A DNA stretch of 64,000 nt, taken from Ideonella oryzae (GTDB lineage: Bacteria; Pseudomonadota; Gammaproteobacteria; Burkholderiales; Burkholderiaceae_C). The stretch's first letter is position 1, and each line of letters starts with the position of its first letter. The notes beneath the pieces are model-generated. The model searched no databases. It was not told the DNA's origin and worked only from the letters and a program-made list of their open reading frames with translations. Below are positions 1 to 9,715 of the stretch, one piece after another. A program made the position numbers and the translations under genes. The stretch spans positions 354,885 to 418,884 of the forward strand of contig NZ_JAMXMC010000004.1 in NCBI RefSeq assembly GCF_024055665.1, given 5' to 3'.

Positions 1-689
1 TCGCCCACCGAATGCCCCAGCGCGTCGTTGATCGACTTGAAGTTGTCCAGATCGAGGAAGATCAGCCCGCTGCGGCGCGGCGGATCGCCCCGGTGAGCCA
101 GCACCTGCGTCAGCCGCTCGTGCAGCTGCATCCGGTTGGCCAGACCCGTCAGCGAATCGACATGAGCCAGGTAGCCCAGCGTGGGACGCTGCAGGCGGTC
201 CTGGGTGACATCGCTGACCATGCCGCGCCAGCCCAGCCACTCGCCGGCGACGCCCTGCAGCGGCTTGGCCGACACCAGCCACCAGCGCGGCCCCTCGGCC
301 CCCTTGAGCTGCAACAGCAGATCCCGGAAAGGCTTGCCGCGCTCCATGGCCGCCCGCATCGCCCGCACCCCCGGCACGACGGGATCCGACTCCAGCTGCG
401 CGGTCTCCAGCACATCCAGCCAGGACGCCTGCTGCAGGCGCTGCACCGGCAGACCCAGCCAGACCGCCAGGCGCTCGGCCCCCAGCACCAGATGCCCCTG
501 GGCATCCAGGTCCCAGAGCACATCGGGCGACGCATCGTCCCGTGCCGGGTTCACCTCGCCGATCACCGGCGCAGGCGGCAGGCCATCCGTCGCGGGCGTG
601 CGCCCGCAACCTTCGCCCGCAAAGCGGCACTCCCACCAGCTGCGCAGGCGAGCGAACATTCGGGGCAGGTTGATGGGCAGCAAAGGCAT
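1..689 (-). CDS. PAS-GGDEF diguanylate cyclase, 3' end beyond window
   Basis: Partial gene read leftwards off the window edge; about 229 N-terminal codons are visible. From the ATG at 689 the protein has a PAS-like sensor segment (roughly residues 50-150, ending with the PAC-like stretch GEWLGWRGMVSDVT) followed by the start of a GGDEF domain: LAHVDSLTGLANRMQL and then FLDLDNFKSINDALGHSVG, the metal- and substrate-binding part just ahead of the GGDEF loop. The loop itself and any following EAL domain lie outside the window, so cyclase activity and a possible phosphodiesterase half cannot be judged. Predicted role: synthesis of cyclic di-GMP in response to a cytoplasmic signal. No membrane segment is visible in the N-terminus. 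Confidence 0.85.
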   Translation of the reverse strand, partial: MPLLPINLPRMFARLRSWWECRFAGEGCGRTPATDGLPPAPVIGEVNPARDDASPDVLWDLDAQGHLVLGAERLAVWLGLPVQRLQQASWLDVLETAQLESDPVVPGVRAMRAAMERGKPFRDLLLQLKGAEGPRWWLVSAKPLQGVAGEWLGWRGMVSDVTQDRLQRPTLGYLAHVDSLTGLANRMQLHERLTQVLAHRGDPPRRSGLIFLDLDNFKSINDALGHSVG

Positions 690-1006
690 GGTGACGCGCA
701 GCCCGGCTGAACGGGGCTGTGGAAGTGAATGTAACCGCGCCCTTCCAGGCCCCGCACTGTCGCACTAGGGGGGCAGGTCGGAACAAGGGGCAAAGGCGGT
801 CCTGCTCCGACGCGATTCCGGCCCGTCCGCCGGAGTGGCCTGCTACACTGCTCACCAGTAGTTGCCCGCACCAGCCCGGCAGCCTCCGCGCCGCCTCTGG
901 CGCCGGCCCATCCCTCCCGGGTGTGCCCTCCTCTACTCCACCGGCTCCTTGCTGGTCGCCCCGCTCAGCGGGCGACGGTCCGGTCTCTTGCTCCCACAGA
1001 GCCTCC
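690..1006. other. intergenic region between divergent GGDEF gene and rhlE
   Basis: About 317 bases without a convincing gene. Two divergent promoters are expected here. A -10-like TACACT (844-849) would give rhlE a leader of about 150 nt, and a TACATT on the minus strand (728-733) could serve the GGDEF gene; neither has a good -35 box. A short hairpin (TCGCCC 956-961, GGGCGA 970-975) sits in the rhlE leader. An open frame runs through this stretch into rhlE, but its residues lack helicase homology, so it was not taken as coding. Confidence 0.5.
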
Positions 1007-2419
<1,413 letters not shown>

Positions 2420-2433
2420 GCCTGGTCTGCCTA

Positions 2434-2459
2434 AAAAAGCCGCCTTCGGGCGGCTTTTT
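2434..2459 (+). terminator. intrinsic terminator of rhlE
   Basis: Perfect inverted repeat AAAAAGCCGCC / GGCGGCTTTTT around a TTCG tetraloop, ending in a T run, 15 bases after the rhlE stop. The A run on the other side makes it potentially bidirectional. Confidence 0.93.
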
Positions 2460-2656
2460 CATGGCCGAGTTCAGAAAATTCTGAGGAGTCTTGGGGTCAA
2501 TTCTGGCGCTCACCATCCGATATCTGCGTTTGTAATACGGGCATTCACCCATGCAATGCGGACCACCTCGGCCACGCCCACGACCGTATACGTGGCTGGA
2601 CCCATGCGCAGGTGATGACACCGTGTTTGCCGTCAGCGAGCCACTCAGGGACCCCC

Positions 2657-4474
2657 ATGCGAACCAATCTGCCCGTCAGCCAGCACGAATACCCCTTCCC
2701 CGAGGGGGAGACGCTGGTGTCCACCACCGATCTGCAGGGACGCATCCTCTACTGCAATGCGGCCTTCATCGAGGTGAGCGGCTACATCCGACAAGAACTG
2801 CTGGGGCAGCCCCACAACCTGATCCGGCACCCGGACATGCCCGAGGAAGCCTTCCGGGACATGTGGGAGACGATCCAGCATGGGTACCCCTGGTCGGGCC
2901 TGGTGAAGAACCGCCGCAAGGATGGGTCCTTCTACTGGGTGATGGCCAATGTGACCCCGCTCATTGATGCCGGCGGCAAGGTGACCGGCTACATGTCGGT
3001 GCGTACACAGCCCGAGCGAACCGCCGTGGAGGGCGCCGAAAAGCTCTATGCCCGCATGCGCGAAGAAGCCAAGGCAGGCCGCTCCAGCCTGTGCCTGCAC
3101 CGCGGGCAGGTGCTGGGCACCGGGGGGCTGGCCCGTCTCGCCCACCGTCTGCGTCCCGGCCTGCGGGGTAAGGTGGCCCTGACCACCGGCCTGATCAGCG
3201 TCATCAGCTTCTTCCTGGGTGAGTACGAGGCTGAAGGCCTTCCCCACATGAGCTGGGGCGAAGGCTTGGCCGGCATCGCTGCGGCCGGCGTGCTGGGCCT
3301 GATCGGCTCCAGCTATCTGCGCAAGCTGATTGCCACCCCGATCATGCGGCTGGTCGGCTTTGCCAACCAGATTGCCGGTGGCAACCTGACCCAGACCATC
3401 AGCAGCGACCGCACGGACGAGATCGGTCACCTGACGAAGGCGCTGGCCCAGCTCAACGTGAACCTGATGTCCATCGTGCGCGACGCCCGCAACGGGGTGG
3501 TGCAGATGACCCGCGACACCGGCGTCATCGCCGAAGGCAACCAGGATCTTTCTGCCCGCACCGAAGCCCAGGCCAGCAACCTGGAAGAGACCGCTTCGTC
3601 GATGGAGGAGATCACCAGCACCATCCGCCAGAGCACCGACATGGCACAGCAGGCGGCCCAGCGGGCCGACAACGCCCGCAGCGTGACCGACCACAGTGCC
3701 GAGGCGGTGCAGGCCCTCTCGGCCACCATGGCCCACATCAGCGATGCGTCCAGCAAGATCGCCGACATCATCCAGGTGGTCGACAGCATCGCCTTCCAGA
3801 CCAACATCCTGGCCCTGAACGCCGCGGTCGAAGCCGCCCGTGCCGGCGAGCAGGGCCGCGGTTTCGCGGTGGTGGCCAGCGAAGTGCGGGCGCTGGCCCA
3901 GCGCACCTCGGTCGCCGCCCGCGAGGTGCGCGGCCTGATCCAGGCCTCGGCCGATCAGGTGAGCACCGGCAGCCAACAGACCGAGGCCGCCCGCTCGGCC
4001 ATGGATTCCGCCCGCGGGGCAATCGACGAGGTCCACAAGTTCATCCTGCAGCTGAGCCATGGCATGCAGGAACAGATGCTGGGCGTCAACCAGGTCAACC
4101 AGGCCGTCTCCGACATGGACAGCCTGACCCAGAAGAATGCCGCCCTGGTGGAAGAGATTGCCGCATCGGCCTCGACGCTGCGCGACAAGGCCGGCGAGGT
4201 GGCGTCCTCCGTCTCCGTCTTCCAGCTCAAGGGTGGAGCCGGGACCACGGGCACGTCCACCCCCGATGCCGTGACCCTGCGCAAGACCATGAAGGCCCAG
4301 CAGGCTGCTTCGGCAAAAACCGCGCAGAGCCCCGCGGCACGCCCCTCGCACCCCACGCAGGCCAAGCTGACCCCGTCGTCCGCCAAGCCCCGCCCCACCG
4401 CCGCACCACCTCGCCCGGCGCCCGAACCGGCCCTGAGCACGGGTCAGGACGACAGCGACTGGACCAGCTTCTGA
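2657..4474 (+). CDS. PAS-containing methyl-accepting chemotaxis protein (Aer-like)
   Basis: 605-residue chemoreceptor. Start taken at [17 protein letters not shown], where Aer-type receptors usually begin; an in-frame ATG at 2612 adds 15 unconvincing residues. Order: N-terminal PAS (about 15-120, with [16 protein letters not shown] and the [17 protein letters not shown] stretch of Aer PAS domains), a membrane hairpin (about 165-225), a HAMP segment ([15 protein letters not shown]), and the signalling domain with the invariant tip [20 protein letters not shown] starting at N383. The Aer-like PAS suggests sensing of redox or energy state through a flavin rather than a periplasmic ligand. The extreme C-terminus DWTSF fits the xWxxF tether used by CheR/CheB. 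A proline/alanine linker precedes it. No che genes are adjacent. Confidence 0.9.
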   Translation: MRTNLPVSQHEYPFPEGETLVSTTDLQGRILYCNAAFIEVSGYIRQELLGQPHNLIRHPDMPEEAFRDMWETIQHGYPWSGLVKNRRKDGSFYWVMANVTPLIDAGGKVTGYMSVRTQPERTAVEGAEKLYARMREEAKAGRSSLCLHRGQVLGTGGLARLAHRLRPGLRGKVALTTGLISVISFFLGEYEAEGLPHMSWGEGLAGIAAAGVLGLIGSSYLRKLIATPIMRLVGFANQIAGGNLTQTISSDRTDEIGHLTKALAQLNVNLMSIVRDARNGVVQMTRDTGVIAEGNQDLSARTEAQASNLEETASSMEEITSTIRQSTDMAQQAAQRADNARSVTDHSAEAVQALSATMAHISDASSKIADIIQVVDSIAFQTNILALNAAVEAARAGEQGRGFAVVASEVRALAQRTSVAAREVRGLIQASADQVSTGSQQTEAARSAMDSARGAIDEVHKFILQLSHGMQEQMLGVNQVNQAVSDMDSLTQKNAALVEEIAASASTLRDKAGEVASSVSVFQLKGGAGTTGTSTPDAVTLRKTMKAQQAASAKTAQSPAARPSHPTQAKLTPSSAKPRPTAAPPRPAPEPALSTGQDDSDWTSF

Positions 4475-4540
4475 TCTGCACTTGACGCGGCCGGAGCCCG
4501 GCGCTGCGGCCGCGTGCCATCATCCGCATTGACGGACCCG

Positions 4541-4563
4541 AAATGCCCCCTGGTGGGGCATTT
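4541..4563. terminator. hairpin terminator between chemoreceptor and metallo-hydrolase genes
   Basis: Perfect 9-bp inverted repeat AAATGCCCC (4541-4549) / GGGGCATTT (4555-4563) with a 5-base loop, 66 bases after the chemoreceptor stop. The T run is short. Its left arm contains the ATG at 4543, which argues against that codon being the start of the next gene. Confidence 0.6.
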
Positions 4564-4572
4564 GTCCATTCC

Positions 4573-5958
4573 ATGGATTCGACAATGCAAATCGACTTTC
4601 TCGGCGCAGCCGACTGCGTCACCGGCTCGCGGCACCTGGTCACCTGGGGTGGCCAACGGGTGCTGCTGGACTGCGGCATGTTCCAGGGCTTCAAGGTGCT
4701 GCGCGAACGCAACTGGCAGCCGCCGTCGCCAGACATCCTGGCCGCGGACGCGGTGCTGCTGAGCCACGCCCACCTGGACCACAGCGGCTGGCTGCCGGTG
4801 CTGGTGCGCCATGGCTGGCGCGGCCCGATCTACACCTCCCCCGCCACCCGGGACCTGGCCGAGGTGCTGCTGCTGGATGCGGCGCATCTGCAGGAAGAGG
4901 ACGCCCGGCGGGCCAACCGCTACGGCTACAGCCGCCACGCCAAGGCCCTGCCCCTGTTCACCCAGGCCGACGCCAAGCGCGCGATCGGCCAGATGGTGGC
5001 CGTGCCGGAGAACCGCCCGCGTGCCGTCGGCAAGGGCCCGCTGCAGTTCACGCTGCGTCCGGCCGGCCACCTGCTGGGGGCCTGCTCCGTCGTGCTGGAG
5101 TGCGAAGGCGAGCGCCTGCTGTTTTCCGGTGACCTGGGCCGGCAGAACGACCTGCTGATGAAGCCGCCCACCCCGCTGGACCATGCGGACGTGGTGCTGG
5201 TGGAATCGACCTACGGCAACCGCCTGCACCCGCGCGAGGACATCGCCGGCGTGCTGGCCGACATCATCCACGCCAGCATCCGCCGCGGCGGCTCGGTGCT
5301 GATGCCGGCCTTTGCCGTCGGCCGGGCCCAGGCCCTGCTGCTGGTGCTGCAGCGCCTGAAGGCCCAGGGCGAGATCCCCTCGCACCTGCCCATCTTCCTG
5401 GACAGCCCGATGGCGGTGGAGGCCACGGCGCTGTACCGCAAGTACCGGCGTCAGCTGCGCGTGCCCGAGCGCGAGATGCAGCAGCTGTGCGATGGCGTGC
5501 ACCTGGTCACCACCCCGGCCCAGTCGCAGCGCTTGGTGCGCTCGCAGACGGGCGCCCACCTGCCAGCGGTCATCATTTCGGCCAGCGGCATGGCCACCGG
5601 CGGCCGGGTGCTGCACCACCTGAAGGCCATGGCCCCGGACGACCGGCACCACATCGTCTTTGCCGGCTTCCAGGTCGGTGGCAGCCGGGGCGCCAGCCTG
5701 GTGGGCGGCGCCCGCGAGGTCAAGATCCACGGCGAATGGGTGCCGGTGCGCGCCCCGGTGACCCACCTGGAGGGCTTCTCCGGCCATGCCGATGCCAACG
5801 AACTGATGAAGTGGCTGGGCCAGGCCAGCCCGCCGCCCCGCCAGACCTTCATCGTGCACGGCGAGCCCGAAGCGGCCGACGCCCTGCGTCAGCGGGTCGC
5901 GCGGGAACTGCAGTGGCCGGTGCGCGTGCCACCGGCTGGCGGGCGCTTCACCCCCTGA
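4573..5958 (+). CDS. MBL-fold beta-CASP RNA-specificity metallo-hydrolase
   Basis: 461-residue protein of the CPSF73/RNase J-like beta-CASP group, predicted zinc-dependent ribonuclease. Start placed at MDSTMQIDFLGAADCVTGS; ATG 4585 is an alternative and ATG 4543 lies in a terminator-like hairpin. Visible elements: metal motif HAHLDH (H65, H67, D69, H70), SGDLGRQNDLLM, the beta-CASP signatures LDSPMAVEATALY and ISASGMATGGRVLHH, and the RNA-specificity C-terminus with FSGHADANELMKWL and FIVHGEPEAADALRQRV. All expected metal ligands appear present. The stop overlaps the next start (TGATG), so it is probably translationally coupled to the MgtC-like gene. The RNA target is unknown. Confidence 0.88.
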   Translation: MDSTMQIDFLGAADCVTGSRHLVTWGGQRVLLDCGMFQGFKVLRERNWQPPSPDILAADAVLLSHAHLDHSGWLPVLVRHGWRGPIYTSPATRDLAEVLLLDAAHLQEEDARRANRYGYSRHAKALPLFTQADAKRAIGQMVAVPENRPRAVGKGPLQFTLRPAGHLLGACSVVLECEGERLLFSGDLGRQNDLLMKPPTPLDHADVVLVESTYGNRLHPREDIAGVLADIIHASIRRGGSVLMPAFAVGRAQALLLVLQRLKAQGEIPSHLPIFLDSPMAVEATALYRKYRRQLRVPEREMQQLCDGVHLVTTPAQSQRLVRSQTGAHLPAVIISASGMATGGRVLHHLKAMAPDDRHHIVFAGFQVGGSRGASLVGGAREVKIHGEWVPVRAPVTHLEGFSGHADANELMKWLGQASPPPRQTFIVHGEPEAADALRQRVARELQWPVRVPPAGGRFTP

Positions 5959-7244
5959 TGGCAGGCGAGCTGCAGATCCCGGGCCTGGTGCAGGGCCTGG
6001 TGCAGGGCCTGGCCGCGGCCCTGGGCGCCGGTCTGCTGGTCGGGCTGGAGCGCGAGCGCCGCAAGGGCGAAAGCCGCGAGCGCAATGCCGCGGGCATCCG
6101 CACCTTCACCGTCACCGCCCTGCTGGGGGCCCTGGCCCAGACGCTCTCACGCCAGCTGGATGAGCCCATGCTGGTGTTGCTGGGCGGCGTGCTGGTGGTG
6201 GCGCTGGCGGTGGTGTCCTACCTGCGCAGCCTGCAGCGCGACCCCGGGGTGACCACCGAGCTGGCCCTGTTCACCACCTATGTGATCGGCGTGCTCTGCG
6301 CGGTGGCGCCGCTGCAGGGCGGCGGTCTGGCGGTGGTGCTGGCCATGGTGCTGGCCTCGCGCTCGCAGCTGCACCGCTTCTCCACCCGGGTGCTGACCGA
6401 AGCCGAGTTGCACGATGGCCTGATGCTGGCTGCCCTGGCCCTGGTGGCCCTGCCGCTGATCCCGCCTGGGCCGCTGCCGGCCCTGGGCGGCCTCAACCCG
6501 CGCCAGATCACCCTGCTGGTGCTGCTGCTGCTGGTGATGCAGGCCGCCGGTCACATCGCCCTGCGCGCCTTCGGCGAGCGCGCCGGCATGGTGCTCACCG
6601 GGGTGTTCGGGGGCGTGGTCTCCAGCACCGCCACCATCGCCTCGATGGGCACCAAGGCCCGCCACGGCGAGCTGCCGCCCCAGGCGGCACTGACCGCGGC
6701 CGTGGCCTCCACCGTGGCCACCTGGACGCAGGCCGAGCTGATCCTGCTGACCCAGTCACCCCAGCTGGCCTTTCACCTGCTGCCGCCCGCCCTGATGGGC
6801 ACGCTGGTGGCCGCCGCGGGCACCGGCCTGCTGATCCGCCACAACGGTGTGGGTCAGTCCGGCACGCAACCCGTCAAGGGCGCCCGCGTGCTGCAGATGA
6901 AGGAGGCCCTGCTGGTGGCCGGCGCGCTGACACTGATCGCCGCCCTGGTGCGGGCCGCTTCCCACTGGCTGGGGCCGGAAGCGGTGGTGGCCAGCGCCTC
7001 GCTGTCCGCGGTGGTGGATGCCCACGCCAGCGCCGCGGCGCTGGGCGGCCTCTACAGCAGCGGCGACATCGACATCGCCACCGCCAAGGTCGGCGTGGTG
7101 GCGGTCATCACCGCCAATTCGCTGTCGCGGGCCGCCGTGGCCGCCTCGGCCGGCGGTGGCCGTTTTGCCTTGCCGGTGGCCGCCAACCTGGTGGTCTCGG
7201 CCGCGGCCAGCTGGGTCGGCTGGTGGTTCAGCCGAGGGTTCTGA
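5958..7244 (+). CDS. MgtC/SapB-DUF4010 family membrane protein
   Basis: 428-residue polytopic inner-membrane protein. The N-terminal third has the MgtC/SapB signature (ALGAGLLVGLERERRKGE, AGIRTFTVTALLGAL) with about four helices. The rest matches the DUF4010 arrangement with many more hydrophobic helices (LTLIAALVRAASHWLG, KVGVVAVITANSLSR). MgtC-like proteins are linked to magnesium limitation and ATP-synthase control, but the long DUF4010 forms have no established function. The start overlaps the upstream stop by one base, so the two genes likely form an operon. A frame extending upstream is only a shadow of the metallo-hydrolase gene. Confidence 0.85.
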   Translation: MAGELQIPGLVQGLVQGLAAALGAGLLVGLERERRKGESRERNAAGIRTFTVTALLGALAQTLSRQLDEPMLVLLGGVLVVALAVVSYLRSLQRDPGVTTELALFTTYVIGVLCAVAPLQGGGLAVVLAMVLASRSQLHRFSTRVLTEAELHDGLMLAALALVALPLIPPGPLPALGGLNPRQITLLVLLLLVMQAAGHIALRAFGERAGMVLTGVFGGVVSSTATIASMGTKARHGELPPQAALTAAVASTVATWTQAELILLTQSPQLAFHLLPPALMGTLVAAAGTGLLIRHNGVGQSGTQPVKGARVLQMKEALLVAGALTLIAALVRAASHWLGPEAVVASASLSAVVDAHASAAALGGLYSSGDIDIATAKVGVVAVITANSLSRAAVAASAGGGRFALPVAANLVVSAAASWVGWWFSRGF

Positions 7245-7262
7245 GCCTCCCGGAACCGGGGT

Positions 7263-8096
7263 TCAGCGGAATTCGCGCTGGCGCAGCCACTTGGTGGCCA
7301 CCCACTTCTCGCCCGACTGCACCGGCGCGCCACCGTGCAGGGTGCGGGTGGCGGCATCCGGGCGCGGGTAGCTGAAGAACACGGCATTGCCCTTGATCGG
7401 CGCCACCTCCAACCCGACATCGGGAAAGGTCGTCGCACCGCCGGCCTCCGGCGTGTTCAGGTACATGACCAGGGTGGCCAGGCGCTGCCCGCCCCGGGCC
7501 AGGATGGAGGTGGCCCCAGGCTGTGCCGGGTCGAAGTAGTCGTGGTGCGGCAGGTACTGCGCACCGGGACGGTAGCGCAGCACCTGCAGGCCTTCGCCGT
7601 GACTGACCGGCCAGCCCACCAGCGCCGCGATGCGGGCCTCGATGCGCTCGCACAGCTCGGTCTCGCCGCGCTCGAAGAACATGCCCTCGCTGGTGCGGGC
7701 GCTGTTGACCTCGCTGCCTCCGGTGTCGCCCACCACCGTCTCGGAGCGGGCCAGGCGGTCGGCCGCCAGCGCGACCAGGGCATCGCACTCTTCGTCGGAC
7801 AGGAAGCCGCCCAGCACCACCACACGGGGCAGCGTCATCGACAGCAGCACGTCCACCGTGCGATCGGGCAGCACCAGGCGGTTGACCGCCCCTTCCAGCG
7901 CAATGCGGGGCAGGCCGTCCTCGCTCTGCGCGGCCGTGTCCAGCGTGGCCAGCACGCTTTGCAGGGCTGACAGGGCGACCGAGCGCTCCCAGCCGCTGGC
8001 TTGCATGGACTGCAGCACGTCCTCGGTGCGGCAGCCCGCTTCCAGCTGCTCATGGATCCAGGCCCGCAGCTCGGGGGTGATGGCCTGCGCGCTCAT
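7263..8096 (-). CDS. 2-oxoglutarate/Fe(II) oxygenase, prolyl 4-hydroxylase-like
   Basis: 277-residue dioxygenase of the P4Hc family. The catalytic core is the C-terminal two thirds: iron ligands H184 and D186 in [10 protein letters not shown] and H254 in RTLHGG, with K264 in EKWVATKW placed to bind 2-oxoglutarate. The first 60 residues form a helical extension ([19 protein letters not shown]) of a kind often seen ahead of bacterial P4H domains. Substrate unknown; bacterial relatives hydroxylate prolyl residues of proteins such as EF-Tu, which is only an analogy here. Its start overlaps the stop of yaaA by four bases (ATGA), so the two leftward genes are co-transcribed. Confidence 0.9.
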   Translation of the reverse strand: MSAQAITPELRAWIHEQLEAGCRTEDVLQSMQASGWERSVALSALQSVLATLDTAAQSEDGLPRIALEGAVNRLVLPDRTVDVLLSMTLPRVVVLGGFLSDEECDALVALAADRLARSETVVGDTGGSEVNSARTSEGMFFERGETELCERIEARIAALVGWPVSHGEGLQVLRYRPGAQYLPHHDYFDPAQPGATSILARGGQRLATLVMYLNTPEAGGATTFPDVGLEVAPIKGNAVFFSYPRPDAATRTLHGGAPVQSGEKWVATKWLRQREFR

Positions 8097-8878
8097 GCCG
8101 GCTCCCTGCGGCGGAACACCAGACGGTCCGGGCCCGAGGCGCCAGCGTCAAAGGCATAGCCCTCGCTGTCAAAGCCTTCCAGGGCCTGGACCCGGGTGAT
8201 GCGGTGGGTGATGGCGAAACGCGCCATCAGCCCCCGGGCCCGTTTGGCGTGGAAGCTGATGACCTTCCACTGCCCGCCCTTCCAGTCCTCGAACAGGCAG
8301 TCCACCACCCGGGCCTTCAGGGCCTTGCGGTCCACCGCCTTGAAGTACTCCTGCGAGGCGAGGTTGACCACCACCGGCGCCAGGTCCGGGCCCAGCTGGG
8401 TGTTGAGGGTGCGGCTGAGCGTGTCGCCCCAGTAGCCGTAGAGGTTCTTCGCGCCGGGCGTGGCCAGCGCCGTGCCCATCTCCAACCGGTAGGGCTGCAG
8501 CCGGTCCAGCGGCCGCAGCAGGCCGTACAGACCCGAGAGGATGACCAGGTGCTGCTGCGCCCAGGCCAGGTCCTCGGTGCCCAGGCTGGCGGCGGCCAGG
8601 CCCTCGTACACATCGCCGTTGAAGGCCAGCACGGCCGGTTTGCTGTTGCGCTCGGTGAAGCGGGTCGACCAGGCGCCGTAGCGGGCAACGTTCAGCTGGG
8701 CCAGCGGGTCAGACAGGTCCATCAGCGAGGCGATGTCCTGGGCGCTCTTGGTTTTCAGCACCTCGATCAGGGCGGCCGCTTCCTTGACGAAGCGGGGCCG
8801 GGTGGCCAGGGCGGCGACCTCGGTCGGCACTGGGGTTTCGTAATCCAGGGTCTTGGCAGGCGAGATCAGGAACAGCAT
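8093..8878 (-). CDS. yaaA: peroxide stress protein YaaA
   Basis: 261-residue cytoplasmic protein of the YaaA/DUF328 family, which in E. coli lowers free iron and so limits Fenton damage during hydrogen-peroxide stress. It begins with the diagnostic [14 protein letters not shown]. Also visible are [21 protein letters not shown], the family's most conserved block (given here as two parts: [12 protein letters not shown] and RLQPYRLEM), NLYGYWGD, and the C-terminal [13 protein letters not shown]. Length is normal. It is the first gene of a leftward pair with the oxygenase, a pairing of two iron-linked proteins that may reflect shared regulation, although no operator was recognised. Confidence 0.95.
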   Translation of the reverse strand: MLFLISPAKTLDYETPVPTEVAALATRPRFVKEAAALIEVLKTKSAQDIASLMDLSDPLAQLNVARYGAWSTRFTERNSKPAVLAFNGDVYEGLAAASLGTEDLAWAQQHLVILSGLYGLLRPLDRLQPYRLEMGTALATPGAKNLYGYWGDTLSRTLNTQLGPDLAPVVVNLASQEYFKAVDRKALKARVVDCLFEDWKGGQWKVISFHAKRARGLMARFAITHRITRVQALEGFDSEGYAFDAGASGPDRLVFRRREPA

Positions 8879-8905
8879 GGCAAGGGATTCGGGGGCTCTC
8901 TCGGT

Positions 8906-9640
8906 TCAGGGCACGCAGGCGCCGTCGTCATCGGCATCCTCGTCAGGCTGGCCCGCGCGGGGCCTCGCCGGCGCCGCGCCCAGGGCCTCGGCCCAGGTGC
9001 GGTGGGGAATGTGGCTGGTCAGCCGGTGCAGGGCGCATTGCAGCAGATGGCCATTGATTTCGTGACCCACGCCCTCGGCGATGTCGATGGTGGCGTCGCC
9101 CTGCAGGCCCGCCAGGCGCTCGATCGCGTCGCGTGCATGCTGGGCCGGGATCACCGGATCGGCTCCGCCGTGCAGAAAGTGCAGCGTGGTCAGGGCCGGT
9201 GCCGCCTCAGGCAGGGCGGCATAACGGCCCGAGAAGGACAACACCCGCCCGGCCAGGCCGTCGTGCAACTGCACCAGTTCCAGCGCCATGATGGCGCCCT
9301 GCGAGAAGCCGAAGATCGCGGTGGCGGCCGGCCCCACGCCCAGGCGTTCCTGGGTTTGGCGCAGCCAGTCGGCCAGGGCCGGCAAGGCCTCGGCCACCCG
9401 GGCCGGGCGGTTGTCTTCGGTCACCCCGGCGATGGAGAACCATTGCCGGGCCCGGCCGGAGGGGTCGACATCCAGCGGCTCGAAGCCATCCGGCGCCACG
9501 ATGGCCGCTTGCGGAAAGGCACGCTGCAGCTGAGCCGCCAGCGGGGCCATGCCCTGGGCACTGTCGCCCACGCCGTGCAGCAGCACCATCAGCTGGGCCG
9601 GGTCGCCCTGGGCGGGCAGCCATTGCAGAGGGGTGTTCAT
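8906..9640 (-). CDS. alpha/beta-hydrolase, carboxylesterase/phospholipase (YpfH-like)
   Basis: 244-residue serine esterase of the phospholipase/carboxylesterase family. Start chosen at MNTPLQWLPAQGDPAQLMVL because the frame upstream is only an antisense shadow of metG. Catalytic triad visible: S113 in GFSQGA, D161 in HGGADPVIP, H193 in GVGHEI; the oxyanion strand is LMVLLHGVGDS. No signal peptide, so cytoplasmic. A short acidic tail (DEDADDDG) ends the protein. It is divergent from metG with 75 bases between the starts. Substrate not predictable beyond short acyl esters. Confidence 0.9.
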   Translation of the reverse strand: MNTPLQWLPAQGDPAQLMVLLHGVGDSAQGMAPLAAQLQRAFPQAAIVAPDGFEPLDVDPSGRARQWFSIAGVTEDNRPARVAEALPALADWLRQTQERLGVGPAATAIFGFSQGAIMALELVQLHDGLAGRVLSFSGRYAALPEAAPALTTLHFLHGGADPVIPAQHARDAIERLAGLQGDATIDIAEGVGHEINGHLLQCALHRLTSHIPHRTWAEALGAAPARPRAGQPDEDADDDGACVP

Positions 9641-9682
9641 ATGCTCATTGTCCACGGGGTGAAGTATCCGGGTGCGGGATCC

Positions 9683-9688
9683 TAAAAT
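9683..9688 (+). promoter_or_regulatory. -10-like hexamer upstream of metG
   Basis: TAAAAT lies 27 bases before the metG ATG in an otherwise GC-rich 75-base divergent spacer. No clear -35 was found at 16-18 bases. Confidence 0.35.
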
Positions 9689-9715
9689 GCCGGTTTCGAC
9701 GCGAAACGCACTGAC

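Noticed and set aside
719..1006. N-terminal extension of RhlE by 96 residues
   Set aside because: No helicase family homology, proline/serine-rich shadow composition, and the normal RhlE start MSFDSLGL is present downstream.
4543..4572. ATG 4543 as start of the beta-CASP hydrolase
   Set aside because: The codon is part of a perfect 9-bp terminator-like stem, and the added residues have no homology.
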